Below are positions 28,166 through 39,015 of a stretch of 64,000 nt of DNA, piece by piece. The position numbers were made by a program, and so were the translations under genes. Every line of letters begins with the position of its first letter. The stretch's first letter is position 1. The notes below the pieces were generated by a model, which saw only the letters and a list, made by a program, of their open reading frames with translations, was not told the origin of the DNA and did no database searches. This stretch comes from Hanleya hanleyi (taxonomy: Eukaryota > Mollusca > Polyplacophora > Lepidopleurida > Hanleyidae). The stretch is taken from contig JAVTVY010025292.1 of the NCBI GenBank assembly GCA_036873755.1, positions 1 through 64,000 on the forward strand, in the 5' to 3' direction.

Positions 28166-29021
28166 TTCGTCTCATACAAGCGGGTAGGCAAGCAGGCAGG
28201 CAGGCAAGCAGGCAGGCAGGCAGGCTGGTCAGGTCAGTCAGGCAGGTAGCCAGGCTGGTAGTGCAATGAATACACCCCCACCCCTAAAAATCGCCTCCTT
28301 TTATACGTTTTTCTACAATCCGCCATCTTAAACCCACCACCACCACCTCCCACAGGCCGCCATCTTAAACCCACCACCACCACCTCCCACAGGCCGCCAT
28401 CTTAAACCCACCACCACCACCTCCCACAGGCCGCCATCTTAAACCCACCACCACCACCTCCCACAGACCGCCATCTTAAACCCACCACCACCACCTCCCA
28501 CAGGCCGCCATCTTAAACCCACCACCACCACCTCCCACAGACCGCCATCTTAAACCCACCACCACCACCTCCCACAGGCCGCCATCTTAAACCCACCACC
28601 ACCACCTCCCACAGGCCGCCATCTTAAACCCACCACCACCACCTCCCACAGGCCGCCATCTTAAACCCACCACCACCACCTCCCACAGGCCGCCATCTTA
28701 AACCCACCACCACCACCTCCCACAGGCCGCCATCTTAAACCCACCACCACCACCTCCCACAGGCCGCCATCTTAAACCCACCACCACCACCTCCCACAGG
28801 CCGCCATCTTAAACCCACCACCACCACCTCCCACAGGCCGCCATCTTAAACCCACCACCACCACCTCCCACAGGCCGCCATCTTAAACCCACCACCACCA
28901 CCACCCACAGTGACCCCTGTGACAGAATACTCGCTTCTGATTGGCTGTCGCTGTGACGTCACAGAGGTCATATGCAAATTTCTGAGGTCAACGGACATCA
29001 ATTGAGGTTTACCCTACTACT
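28166..29021 (-). repeat. Right TIR of element 1, with ~16-unit YY1-type array
   Basis: Reverse-complement match of the left TIR from the terminus at 29021 to the PolB-side ATG (CTTGTATGAG at 28175). About 16 nearly identical 36-bp units (CCACAGGCCGCCATCTTAAACCC, split here as GGCCGCCATCTT plus CCACCACCACC) lie between 28320 and 28905, versus about 11 less regular units on the left. Octamer, CRE and CCAAT elements lie near the terminus; a TATA box is at 28298..28306; GCCT repeats lie at 28185-28235. Confidence 0.9.
28298..28306 (-). promoter_or_regulatory. TATA box for PolB
   Basis: GTATAAAAG on the minus strand, in the same TIR context as the TATA box of the CARD gene. Confidence 0.65.
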
Positions 29022-29027
29022 AACACG

Positions 29028-29600
29028 TAAATGAAACACTTCAACTCGTCAACTACAACTCTTCAAATCTGCAATATAAATCTCAAACATAAAATACAAA
29101 TGAATAAACAACCATGAAACAAAAACCACAGTGACGAAACCAATTTCATGTTGTCTGCCATCTTTAGGATTTTTTTTACTGTATCTCATTAGCCTTTCCT
29201 TGATCTAAGAAAATTCCATAGTTCAATAACATTATCATTACTGTACTTACATTTTCACACATAAAATAATCACGGTCATACAAGATTAGATATCATTTAC
29301 CTCTGAACATCTTTTAGATTTAATTGGTCTGACTTGTCTTGAACTATCTTCCTTTCAAGTTATATTCAACTTGCTTTGTTTAGAGAAAGCAATATGTTAA
29401 CGGAAACTGACAGGCTCCGCCATATCATTCATTTAGTGATGTTCAAAACTAGCTCTCGGAGTTCGCATACTAAAGTACCAACGCTCTAGTTGTATTTAGT
29501 TGAGGTCTTCCACTTGTTTTAGCCTGTTGGGCCTTGTTCAACAGCATGTATTATCAGCAGCACTTCAGATGAACTTGTATACTTTGCCCTCTTTAGCAAT
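29028..29600. other. Host DNA between elements 1 and 2
   Basis: About 570 bp of AT-rich sequence with no gene seen. It ends in ATCAGC (29601..29606), the left target duplication of element 2. Confidence 0.5.
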
Positions 29601-29606
29601 ATCAGC

Positions 29607-30829
29607 AGTAATAGTGTAAGGTGATTTCGACTCCCATATTCCAGGGAGGTAACTCTTGGTTCCCCTTTTTCCGCCAGGGGGCGCTCTTGTAGGTATGACG
29701 TCACATCCGGTCTGGGAGAATGGCGCGTGACCTGTGAACATGATAGGATATGTACTGACCTGTCTGTGGGGTTTTTCCACAATGTCGTTCACCTGCGTGT
29801 CTTTTCGGATGGGGTTTTTCCCGCCAGAATTTTCGCTGTCCTCTGCTTGGAGTTGTCACGGGCCGAACACCTGGCTCCCCAAATTGCAACATTGTTGCAC
29901 GTTCGCTACAATGTTGCATTTCCCGCCAGAATTTCGCTGTCGTCTGCTTGGGGTTGTCACGTGCCGAACACCTGGCTCCCCGAATTGCAACATTGTTGCA
30001 CGTTCGCTACAATGTTGCGAAGATGTCACGGAGATCACCGAAGAGACACGGAGGTGCCCGAAGAGACACGGAGATCCCCGAAGGGGGCGAGAGGGGTCCC
30101 TAGTGTACCGATTAGGTCGTATGAGGTATCAATGTGAAGCATTCGTGAAGCGGCATCCGATGGGGAGGGTGTGGGGTTGAAATATCGTCAATGCGCATGC
30201 GCGGTAGACCAAGGGTATGGAAATAGACGTTTTGGGGTCTAGGGGAGCCACTAATGGACCGATGGGGTCGAGTGAGGTATCAATGTGAAGCCTATGTGAG
30301 GGGGCATCCGATGGGCTGGGTGTGGGGTTGGAATATGGTCATTCTGCGCATGCGCGGTAGACCAAGGGTATGGAAATAGCCGTTTTGGGATCTAGGGGAG
30401 CCACTAATGGACCGATGGGGTCGAGTGAGGTATCAATGTGAAGCCTATGTGAGGGGGCATCCGATGGGCTGGGTGTGGGGTTGGGATATGGTCATTCTGC
30501 GCATGCGCGGTAGACCAAGGGTATGGAAATAGACGCTTTGGGGTCTAGGTGGGTCCCTAATGGACCGATAGGGTCGAGTGAGGTATCAATGTGAAGCCTA
30601 TGTGAGGGGGCATCCCACTGGGTGGATGTGGGGTCGGAATATCGTCATTCTGCGCATGCGCAATAGAGAAAGGGTATGAAAATAGACGTTTTGGGATGTA
30701 GGTGAGCCCCTAATGAGCCGATGGAGTTGAGTGAGGTATCGATGTGAAGCCTATGTGAGGGGGCATCCGATTGGACTAGGATCTCGGCCGTTGTCCACAT
30801 TCTGCGCATGCGCAGACAGGAAATTCTGG
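29607..30829. repeat. Left TIR of element 2 with NRF-1-type tandem units
   Basis: After the terminus come two ~120 bp repeats with CAACATTGTTGCACGTTCGC (a palindromic GCAACATTG.. motif). A short array of CCGAAGAGACACGGAG units follows, then ~150 bp units (30110-30829) each with a TGCGCATGCGC core and GAGTGAGGTATCAATGTGAAGC. The same sequence is found inverted at 40077..41297. Confidence 0.85.
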
Positions 30830-30850
30830 GAATTACAGCCTGTCGTAGCA

Positions 30851-30983
30851 AGACTACTACACGGTGGAGCAGATTTTGAAAACGGAACGTCGACGTGGCA
30901 AACTGTTTCATTTCGTCAAATGGCAAGGCTGGCCCAGTTCCTTCAATTCCTGGGTCGCTGCCAACCAGGTGAAACGACTATAA
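30851..30983 (+). pseudogene. Integrase C-terminal chromodomain fragment (element 2)
   Basis: Forty-odd codons matching the last residues of the element 1 integrase (FVKWQGWP, FNSWV), ending in TAA. The catalytic domain is deleted; the joint with the TIR is near 30838. The stop again overlaps a TATA-like CTATAAAG. Confidence 0.85.
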
Positions 30984-31033
30984 AGCCAGACACCACTGCA
31001 GTCATCCTTCATTCCACGTCCGACCACAGTGCT

Positions 31034-31621
31034 ATGGTCAAACAGCAGCTGCCTCTGAACACAGCCTCTCCCAAAACGCGCAAAGCGCAAGTGGGCGTTG
31101 TGGTGATACTGCTAACCCTGCTGAGTGTGTTGTACGGAGGTGTGTTTTACGACGTAGCCTATGTCAGCACGTTACTTAACCAACTGAGAACACCAGCCAC
31201 CAGTGAAACCGGTCTACAGATAGCACCAGTCAACCCCGCATCGAGCCCAGTCAACACCACACCACGTGTACAAGCCACGTCGAGCTCCACACCAAGCTCC
31301 ACACCTACACCAAGTACACCCACTACGTCTGAAAACCCACCGGATTTCATCCCTCACAGTGAACAGACAACGACGACCGACGTTTTACCCAGCACCATCA
31401 TCACTCGCAGTGAACAGACAACGACGACCGACGTTGTAACCACCACCACCACTCCAGTTCACTCGTACCAAATTTACAAGAGCGGGTTACCACGACAGCG
31501 CATACAGCTCGAACCATGGACCCTCGGTGGCAGCATCCCTTCACTTGCGTCATCGCAGGACCCACGGGTTCCGGCAAAACGCATTTCGTCAGGAAGCTCC
31601 TTCAATACACCGACAGCATGA
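31034..31621 (+). CDS. Mucin-like single-pass membrane protein (element 2)
   Basis: It starts at ATG 31034 with TRKAQVGVVVILLTLLSVLY as membrane segment, then a Ser/Thr/Pro-rich ectodomain with two copies of SEQTTTTDV. The original stop before the ATPase start (31516) is gone, so the frame runs 105 bases into the ATPase gene in another frame. It is the counterpart of the element 1 gene at 18627. The C-terminal ~35 residues are therefore artefactual; the rest looks intact. Confidence 0.65.
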   Translation: MVKQQLPLNTASPKTRKAQVGVVVILLTLLSVLYGGVFYDVAYVSTLLNQLRTPATSETGLQIAPVNPASSPVNTTPRVQATSSSTPSSTPTPSTPTTSENPPDFIPHSEQTTTTDVLPSTIITRSEQTTTTDVVTTTTTPVHSYQIYKSGLPRQRIQLEPWTLGGSIPSLASSQDPRVPAKRISSGSSFNTPTA

Positions 31622-32343
31622 TCACCCCACCCATTGCCCGAGTCGTGTGGTGTTACGGAGAATGGCAGGAAGCGTATGCAGCAATGCCCCACATCACGTT
31701 GGGCACACCGGTTCTCGTCAGATCACCGAAGTTAAGCAGCGTTGAGCTCGGTCAATACTTGGATGGGTGACCGGGTGCTGTACTGGCTGGGCTGATCAGT
31801 GTCCAGAATAATATGAACTGTGGACAATCTCGTGTTCTAGCACATGTAGGCACCGTCGTGATATGACTGAAACAATGTTGAAAACGACGTTAAATCCTAC
31901 TCACTCACTCACTCACTCACTCGTGGAAAGCCAACCCAACCTGGCCGATTTGGAACCCGACACCTTGGTGGTTCTAGATGATCTCATGGCGGAGACGGAT
32001 GCGCGGGTCATCCAACTCTTTACCAAAGGCAGCCATCATCGACGGCTCAGCATCATCTACATTGTGCAGAATCTGTTCAGTAAAAACAAAGAACATCGGA
32101 ACATCAGCTTAAATGCCCACTACCTGGTGGTCTTCAAAACCCGAGAGATACCACTCAACTGCTGCACCTGGCGAGACAGATGTATCCCGGCCGCACACCG
32201 TTTGCGTTGGAAGCATTTAAAGATGCCACAACCCCTCAGCACGGGTATATGCTCTTCGACCTCAAGCAAGCCACCCCCGACCACCTTCGACTACGGACCG
32301 GTATCTTTCCCGGAGAGACCCACCACGTGTACATGGAAAAATA
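31516..32343 (+). pseudogene. Packaging ATPase split by a 5S-derived SINE (element 2)
   Basis: The 5' part (31516-31701) has the Walker A GPTGSGKT. The 3' part (31923-32343) has VVLDDLMAETDARV, SIIYIVQNLFSKNKEH and the end of the domain. About 220 bp of SINE separates them, and a further frame change occurs near 32145. It is non-functional. Confidence 0.88.
31702..31922 (+). mobile_element. 5S rRNA-derived SINE (SINE3-like) in the ATPase gene
   Basis: The 5' part matches 5S rRNA: CCGGTTCTCGTCAGATCACC, GAAGTTAAGCAGCGTTG, TACTTGGATGGGTGACC. A body and a tail ACGACGTTAAATCCTACTC with CACT repeats follow. The tail is shared with the tRNA-headed SINE at 51515. No clear target duplication is visible and the 5' boundary is uncertain by ~15 bp, because 5S and ATPase sequences coincide there. 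Confidence 0.85.
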
Positions 32344-32347
32344 ATGT

Positions 32348-32408
32348 AAACACATCCACAGTGGCGCCCCCAGCTGAGGTGTGTGTGTTTGATGATGGGG
32401 ATAATAAA
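32348..32408 (+). terminator. 3' hairpin and AATAAA after the ATPase (element 2)
   Basis: AAACACA pairs with TGTGTTT across a G/C-rich interior (32348-32390). GATGATGGGGATAATAAAA follows, with AATAAA at 32403..32408. It has the same layout as at 2775 and 60256. Confidence 0.5.
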
Positions 32409-32501
32409 AAGAATTAATACCACAGCATGGTTGACTTTGTCTGTGTTCTCTGAAGTAGATAAAAAGAGCAGAGTTGTGGGTTCTAGCATTAGTTGTACAT
32501 G

Positions 32502-32841
32502 ATGTCTGCGCGAGTACGGAAGCACGCTCCGACGCTCCGTGTATTGAAGACGGCCCCACCCGAGTTGGTCCGAACCATTGTACGTGGTGTTACCCTGACC
32601 TTGTACGCTGTCTGTGCGAGATCGGGTACAACCTGTTAAAAGGCAACGTACCACTGACTCCGGCTCAGAAGACCAAGTTGGCCAAGCATAAGACAGGTCT
32701 CCGAACCTTAGTCCAGAAGCGGGTCCCTCAAACACAAAAGAAAAGGTGTTACAGAAAGGCGGCTTTCTCGGGGCCATCTTAGCACCGTTGGCCGCTTCCG
32801 TGTTGGGTCCAGTATTGGGTGGACTCTTCGGTCGACAATGA
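32502..32841 (+). pseudogene. Small amphipathic-tail protein (element 2), frameshifted
   Basis: It starts ATGTCTGCGCGAGTACGG, homologous to 19917. DLVRCLCEIGYNLLKGNVPL is readable only in another frame, and a second change occurs near 32745. Its TGA overlaps the next ATG (ATGA at 32838..32841). Confidence 0.7.
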
Positions 32842-33688
32842 ACCACACGAAAAAAATGGTCCTCGTCGAACCACGGTTCCTTCAAAACCTCCAATCGCCC
32901 TACCCTGTCCCATCTACGGTGAAGACCATAAACACCCTCGATGGAGAGATGCAACAGATCTCACAGAGACCGGGGTTAAGCGACAGTGAGAAAGTACAAC
33001 GGTACAATGAGACGCTTCAACGGTACATGACGTTCATGGACCAATACAAAACCCTCTCTACCCCACCACCACCACCACCACGTGACACACCGCCGACCTC
33101 AGCACCGCTCCAACAGCCGCCATTACCAGGGGTACCACCCACAGCCCACAGTGGGTGGAAGACGAAGTGCTGAAGAGTGTACCTGCATCGTTCAAGAAAC
33201 AAGCTGGCCTGGTATTACAACGGATGAAACAGAATCCTAACATGACTTGGAATGATAAAGGCGAACTACTGGTACAGAATCAGGTGGTCCCCGGGACCCA
33301 CATGACGGATATAGTGAATGACCTGATGCGTAAACGCAGGTCGCACACGGATCCTCGAGGATGGGAGGTCTTCGCTCAAGGCTTGAAAGACATGCATGTA
33401 TCACAGGAATTGGTGGGGAACCCCCACCGCTGGGCCTTTATGCAGCGAACCCAGCAATCGCCGAGTGGCCCCCTACCTTCTTGGGAATCCGAATGGGAAC
33501 CGGAGTCACCCCCCAAAACACCACCATCACAACGGGCACCTTCTTTTCAGAACTTTAAAAAACCATCCTTGATCAGGACACCCCACATCTCCAGAGCCGT
33601 GACACGTAGCAAGTCAACGCGACGAACACGACGCCGGACACAACCGCCCAAGGCCTGGAATTACAAGCGTCTAGTCCGTCATTCATAA
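32838..33688 (+). pseudogene. Conserved structural-type protein (element 2), one frame break
   Basis: The frame 32838-33173 (MNHTKKMVLVEPRFLQNLQ) is continued in another frame from 33155 (LVQNQVVPGTHMTDIVNDLM, AQGLKDMHVSQELVGN). One break lies near 33150. The last codons after KAW are replaced by the Penelope insertion. Confidence 0.78.
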
Positions 33689-36055
33689 TCCAGCCGTCGT
33701 CCATTAGAGAATATCCGCGTCCATAATCCAAAGACCTATTCCATTTCCATATAACAGTATTAGCACCAAATTCAAAAGACAATCATAGTATACATAAACA
33801 TAGGCTTGTTTCCTGCAAGAGAGAAGCGGTTAACAGTTTTCAATGATGCCGGCAAGACATCATGATGTTCCAAAAATATCAAATCCGTATCGCTGATCAG
33901 TATTCTTAATCCATAATATTCGTTATAGAGTCGTCATCTAAAATAAGATGTATCTCAGTCACGTTTTGATTGTGACTGTTCATATGAGTACCATGAGGAT
34001 CTTGAAGTACATGGGTTCATACGGCCCCTAGCCCCGGGTTAAGCGGAATTAGACACAAGTTACGAAACGTAGCGCCATAGATCTTGCACGCTACGTTCGT
34101 ATTTTGCTATCAGCATGCGATATGTATCGCCAAATTTGAGAAACTTTGAGTGGAGGCGCTTGGTGGAATAGCCCTGTTTTTATAAGTTTCTGCAACAATG
34201 TTTTGTGACGTTGATTAAAATCGTCACATTTAACACAGGATCTAGCAAATGCTACTAGGCGAGAAACGTATACGCCATATGCAGGTCCCACTGGAATATT
34301 ACTGTCCAGAAAGGGATAGTTTACGATGTCGAAATTGTAATCATCTCTTTTGTCATAAAGTCGACGAGAGAATGCCCGCTTCATTTTTATAGAGATATAG
34401 ATCTAAATATGATGTGCCTGTAGGGCTGTCTGTAGTTTCCTTCAAATCCAGTGAAGGTGGATATATATCCTTCACTGCGTCATTTATATAGCGATTATCC
34501 ACAGCGAGAAGATCGTCTATATGGCGTTTGGTGAATGAGAAGGAACGGGCTTTGAATGGATTGGTTTTTGAAAGCGCCTGCATATAGTCATATTCATAAG
34601 AGAACAGATACAGGTCAGCCAACAGGGGTGCACAATTAGTACCCATTGGAATACCTATATGCCGCTGATATATTGTGTTGCCAAATTTCACATAGATATT
34701 TTTAATGAGAAATTCAAGCAACTCTATAAACAAAGAAACATCCATGAATGATATCTCTTGTATGTAGTAGAGCTAAAGAATGCTTTATGGCTTCCGACAT
34801 TAATAGATCTACGATCAGTTTTCTTGAACACAGATACTATTAATGAACTTAGACGGTCAATAAGGTCCTGATGAGGGATTGTAGTATAGAGAGTCGAGAA
34901 ATCCCATGTGGATACATGTCTGTACGGTATGTGACCTTTAGCATCAAGCTCTTCCGTAAGACATTTTGAGTTTTCAATATCCACATACATTCAACGCCAG
35001 AGTTCTTAGAAATAGTGGCGTAATACCTTTCCCAAAATGCTTTTACCTCCTGAAGGGCCCTCGTCAATAGGGTTGAAAGAAGCTTGGTGGTGCAGCTTCT
35101 AGAACCAGCTATGAATCTAGCTTTGTATGGTGATTTATGCATTTTGGGAGTCCAGTATATTTTTGGTATGTCGTTATGATTGGTTGGAAGACAAATATCT
35201 CTTTCCCTGAGAAACTTTTTGTTATTGTTAAATAAATCTTCCAGAGTAAATGCAGTTTGGGAGTAAGTAGACCTATTTGATGAAGATATGTCTACACTCA
35301 ATTCTTTAACCAGCACCTGGTAATAGTAATATTTACATATGAATATTATATTATTCGGAGCTTTGTCAGCTGGGACTATGACGAATTTACTCTGGAGATT
35401 TGCTAGAACTTCTTGCGAATTGAGGTTTCTCAGAACTTGTTTTGCCTGGGGAAGAGTACTTCTGTCAATATGGCGGATTGTTTCAATGACCTTGCTCTTC
35501 GTGAGGTCCAGCCAATCAGCGAGTACTGTAGGTTCAACTTTTTGTCGCTTAGACCAATCAATAACGTACTGTTCCAATGCAGACAGGACTATCTTCTGGT
35601 CGGCCTTCAGATTTATTCTTCTTGGCTCTCTATATTTAGGTCCCTTCATCAGGAGTAATTTCAGATCCTTATAACTCACCACATCAAGGTCACCAGTCAC
35701 AATATGTTTGCATGGTGTATAGATAAAGTTCGACGATTCACAATCACAACCATATCCTCCTGACATGTATAAGTTCCAGTGAAACTCCTGGACAGCATTG
35801 GAGTAATTGAATATTTTGGTGGCTATAGATTTAGTGTACTTATATGAAATGCAAGGAGGTTCTGTGAACTTAAAATAGTTTGGTACAGCGTTGCGTACCT
35901 CTGGATCATTCAGGATTCGAGGTAAATTAATGATGTCCAGTCTTTTATCTAAGTAGTTGAGTTTCAAGAAAAGCCGATATTGAGAGGTTTCGATTATGTT
36001 CACTGGACGATACAACCGAAAATACGCTATATCTTGACATACTTTAATACTTTAA
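33659..36055 (-). mobile_element. Penelope-like retroelement, degenerate
   Basis: On the minus strand, four overlapping frames (36015 to 34091) carry a Penelope-type reverse transcriptase. They include FVIVPADKAPNNIIFICKYY, YWTPKMHKSPYKARFIAGS, motif A WDFSTLYTTIP, motif B IGIPMGTNCAPLLADLYLF and motif C RHIDDLLAVD. At least three frame changes inactivate it. No GIY-YIG endonuclease is evident downstream of the RT. A ~415 bp tail (33659-34075) ends the copy; the tail alone is found at 24215 and 6755. The 5' boundary near 36055 is set by where element 2 sequence resumes and is approximate. Confidence 0.85.
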
Positions 36056-36108
36056 CGAAGGAAAAGACCTATTAAAACCAACAGCAGCAGCAGGACAGCT
36101 CAGTCGCC

Positions 36109-36897
36109 ATGTTTTACCTCAACCTACCCAGTAACAGTTCGCTGGATGTATTTCCTGACAACACCTTGGCCAAGTACGTGACCCAGTTACCACAACCGTT
36201 GCATTTACCTGGGCGCTGGGAATGTGGCCTCGTGGATATCCAATACCCTTACTCGTGGTACAACGTGCGAGCCAATGAAGTGTGGTACGAGGTGACCTAC
36301 GAAGGAAAAGACACCCGACTCACCCTCCCCGAAGGCCAATACGATACTCCCAAAGAGTTCATGGGTGGGCTGTCAAGACTGTTGCATTATAAGGCTCTAC
36401 GGGAGGCCACGAATACTTCAAAACCCATCAAATCCTTTCCCTTCAAGAATCACGTGGACTTCGATTACAACGCACACAACGACAAGGCACAGCTTATCGT
36501 CACCGCCAACGCGAGTGTCGTACTGAGTCCTATCCTACAGCAAATGCTGGGTTTCGATCTACAGAAGTTCGCTGGTCCCACCGCCCACCAATGCGAGATC
36601 CCGATGGATATGAAGTCGGGTATGTACGGACTCTACGTCTACTCGGACGTGGTGGACAACCACATCGTGGGCGATATCAACACACCTATGTTACGGGTAG
36701 TGCCCATTAAAAAGACGTATGGAGATCAAGTCACCCACAGTTTCACCCACATGCTCTACATACCCGTACGACAAACCGACATCAACACTATCACGGTGGA
36801 TATAAGAGATGACACGGGGCGACCGGTGGCATTCGATCGCGGGAAAGTGGTGCTGACACTTCATTTTCGACAAGCACGTGCTCCCCACTTTGTATAA
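36109..36897 (+). CDS. mCP: Penton/minor capsid protein (element 2), intact frame
   Basis: 262 residues without interruption: MFYLNLPSNSSLDVFPDNTL, WECGLVDIQYPYSWYNV, GMYGLYVYSDVVDNHIVGDI, VLTLHFRQARAPHFV. It is the reference for recognising the break in element 1. It ends in a TAATG overlap with the next gene. A TATA-like TATTAAAAC and CTCAGTCGCC initiator precede it. Its frame has survived in an element otherwise full of breaks. Confidence 0.88.
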   Translation: MFYLNLPSNSSLDVFPDNTLAKYVTQLPQPLHLPGRWECGLVDIQYPYSWYNVRANEVWYEVTYEGKDTRLTLPEGQYDTPKEFMGGLSRLLHYKALREATNTSKPIKSFPFKNHVDFDYNAHNDKAQLIVTANASVVLSPILQQMLGFDLQKFAGPTAHQCEIPMDMKSGMYGLYVYSDVVDNHIVGDINTPMLRVVPIKKTYGDQVTHSFTHMLYIPVRQTDINTITVDIRDDTGRPVAFDRGKVVLTLHFRQARAPHFV

Positions 36898-37253
36898 TGA
36901 AGGTGCCTTACGAGTGCGATGCACGCAGCTATATGGATTATTACGCCCAACAGGCCGGCGGTGGCCTTCCGGTCTTTAGTGGTGCACGCATGCAACAAGG
37001 ACATGGACTGGGGAACATACTTGGGAGCATCGTCAAAACGTTCCTGCCCTTGGTGACGCGTGGGGTGAAAGCAATCGGCAAACAAGCGGTACGCAGTGGA
37101 CTGCAAGTCGCCGGTTATGTTTTGGGGGGTACGGCACCCAAAGAAGCCTTGAAACGGCGGGCCAAAGAAGCAAGAGACGCACCAGTCGACGACCGACCCA
37201 GCGACGACGCACATCGAAGACCCAGGATATCTTTTCTTAAAACATGTCCTTGA
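36897..37253 (+). pseudogene. Basic pVI/pX-like protein (element 2), altered C-terminus
   Basis: GGGLPVFSGARMQQGHGLGN and the amphipathic helix are conserved. The basic tail is shortened and leaves the frame before the capsid start at 37244, so the last residues differ from element 1. Confidence 0.65.
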
Positions 37254-38540
37254 TCGACGCAGAGTCCTGCCCCTCCACCAACAGTGAATTTGATTTGTGG
37301 ACCGTCCCGCTCATACAGACCAGTGCCGAACAAGGATTATGGGTGGAGCATCTCCCGCTCTCCAGCATCAACGAAACAGGGCCCATCGAGTTCACCATCA
37401 GTAATGCGGATACGGCCTATGTGGATTTAGCCCATACATACTTGTATATGAAAGCCAACATCGTTAATGGAGATGGCTCCAGAATCATCGACCAAGCAAC
37501 GGTTGGCCCGATGAATCTCTGGCTGCACTCGATGTTTCAACAGGTGGATATATTTCTCAGCGACAAACTCATCAGTGACTCGACCAACACGTACCCCTAT
37601 CAGCCTACATCGAGACGCTGTTGTCGCATGGGCGAGAGGCTAAAAAATCTCAACTGACAGCCGCTTTATTCTACCAGGACACAGCCCAGCACATGGGCGT
37701 AAAGAACGACAATGTGGGATATAACAAACGGAAGGCTTTGACCGCGAACGGCGTCTCGGTGGATCTCATGGGTCGACTGCACGCAGACATGTTCATGGAA
37801 GACCGGTACCTGTTGAACAAGATCCCCATCAAAATCCGACTGATACGGGCGCCTCCGACCTTCGCCTTGATGGCCACTAACGTAGACGGGCATGCAGCTG
37901 ACTATGAGATTGTCATCCAAGACGCAGTCCTGTATGTCCGAAAAGTGAAACCGAATCCAGCCGTTCAATTGGGACACCTCAAAGCCTTGGAAACAAAACC
38001 AGCCCAGTACCCTATCCGACGTGTGCAAACCAAAGTGTTCTCTGTGTCTCCTGGAAATATGAGCGCCAACAAAGAAAACCTGTTTCTGGGGGAACTACCC
38101 AAGCGATTGTGTGGAAAATACCAGTTTCAGCGGAGCCTACACAGAGAACCCGTTTGACTTTAAACATTTCGGTATCAATTTTGTGGCCCTGCATGTGGAT
38201 GGACAACAGGTCCCAGCCACGGCCTTAACACCGAACTTTGGGCGCGCGAATTTCGAGCCTATCAGAGCCTGTTTACAGCCACCGGTCAAATCAACCAGGA
38301 CGAAGGGAATATGATCAGTCGGGAGGACTACGCGAACTGATACACGTTGTTCTGTTTCGATTTGACCCCCACCTTAGAGGACGACCATCAGCTGGCCCTC
38401 GCCAAGCAAGGCAATTTACGGCGGAAATCCACTTTGCATGAGCCCTCCGGAGCACCGTCAATGTGATCTGCTACGCCGAGTTTGACAACATCATTCAAGT
38501 GGACAAAGCGCGCAACGTCCTGTTTGACTTCTCCACCTAA
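37244..38540 (+). pseudogene. Major capsid protein (element 2), several frame breaks
   Basis: MSLIDAESCPSTNSEFDLW opens the gene. The reading then jumps near 37600, near 38110 and near 38260, and a stop occurs at 38338. Conserved pieces include NLWLHSMFQQVDIFLSDKL, RLHADMFMEDRYLLN and YPIRRVQTKVFSV. Confidence 0.85.
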
Positions 38541-38542
38541 CA

Positions 38543-39015
38543 TGGATACAGACCAGATAACCACCGTGCTGGAGAATGACCCAGAGACACGTATGGTCTT
38601 TCAAGGGGTGCTCGCCCGAGATGTGTTCCCATCAGACCGTATGTATCCTGCTGCTTACGTTCTCAACAGGGACCCGATGGATCGGCCCGGTGAACATTGG
38701 ATGGGCGTGTACTTGACAGAACAGCAGGGCGAATACTTTGACCCTTACGGCCTGCCACTCCTCCATCCCGATTTAACAGACTTCATGGATCAAGGCACAG
38801 AGACGTGGTGTTGGAACAGTCAAACGTTGCAAAGCCTGACCAGTAGCGTGTGCGGACAATATTGCTTGTTTTACATGTACCATCGATGCCGGGGAAGAAC
38901 CTTATCTACCATCGTACAGATGTTTGACGAGTACCCCAAGGCCGAGGACCGAGATGTACTCGTATATGACTGGGCCGCCCATCATTTCAATGTACAAGCC
39001 CCGTTCTGGGCTTAA
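38543..39015 (+). CDS. PRO: Adenain-like cysteine protease (element 2), intact frame
   Basis: 157 residues from ATG 38543 (MDTDQITTVLENDP), homologous to the element 1 start. Motifs GEHWMGVYL (His), EYFDPYG and SSVCGQYCLFYM (Gln/Cys) are present. It ends FNVQAPFWA, and the DNA encoding that end is duplicated several times just downstream. Confidence 0.85.

Larger units (their letters stand above)
7907..29021. mobile_element. Element 1: near-complete Maverick/Polinton (adintovirus-like), 21.1 kb
   Basis: The element starts 5'-AGTAGTAGGGTAAACC at 7907 and ends with the reverse complement at 29021. It is flanked by a perfect 6-bp duplication AACACG (7901..7906 and 29022..29027), the size typical of Maverick integration. 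TIRs run to the first start codon on each side. Between them lie the Maverick hallmark genes: retroviral-type integrase, protein-primed PolB, A32-like ATPase, adenain-like protease, double-jelly-roll capsid and penton. The accessory half has CARD, RING and PC4-like proteins. Compared with element 2 and by frame continuity, four genes carry single frame breaks, so it is recent but probably no longer fully functional. An independent 410 bp Penelope tail has inserted at 24215. Confidence 0.95.
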
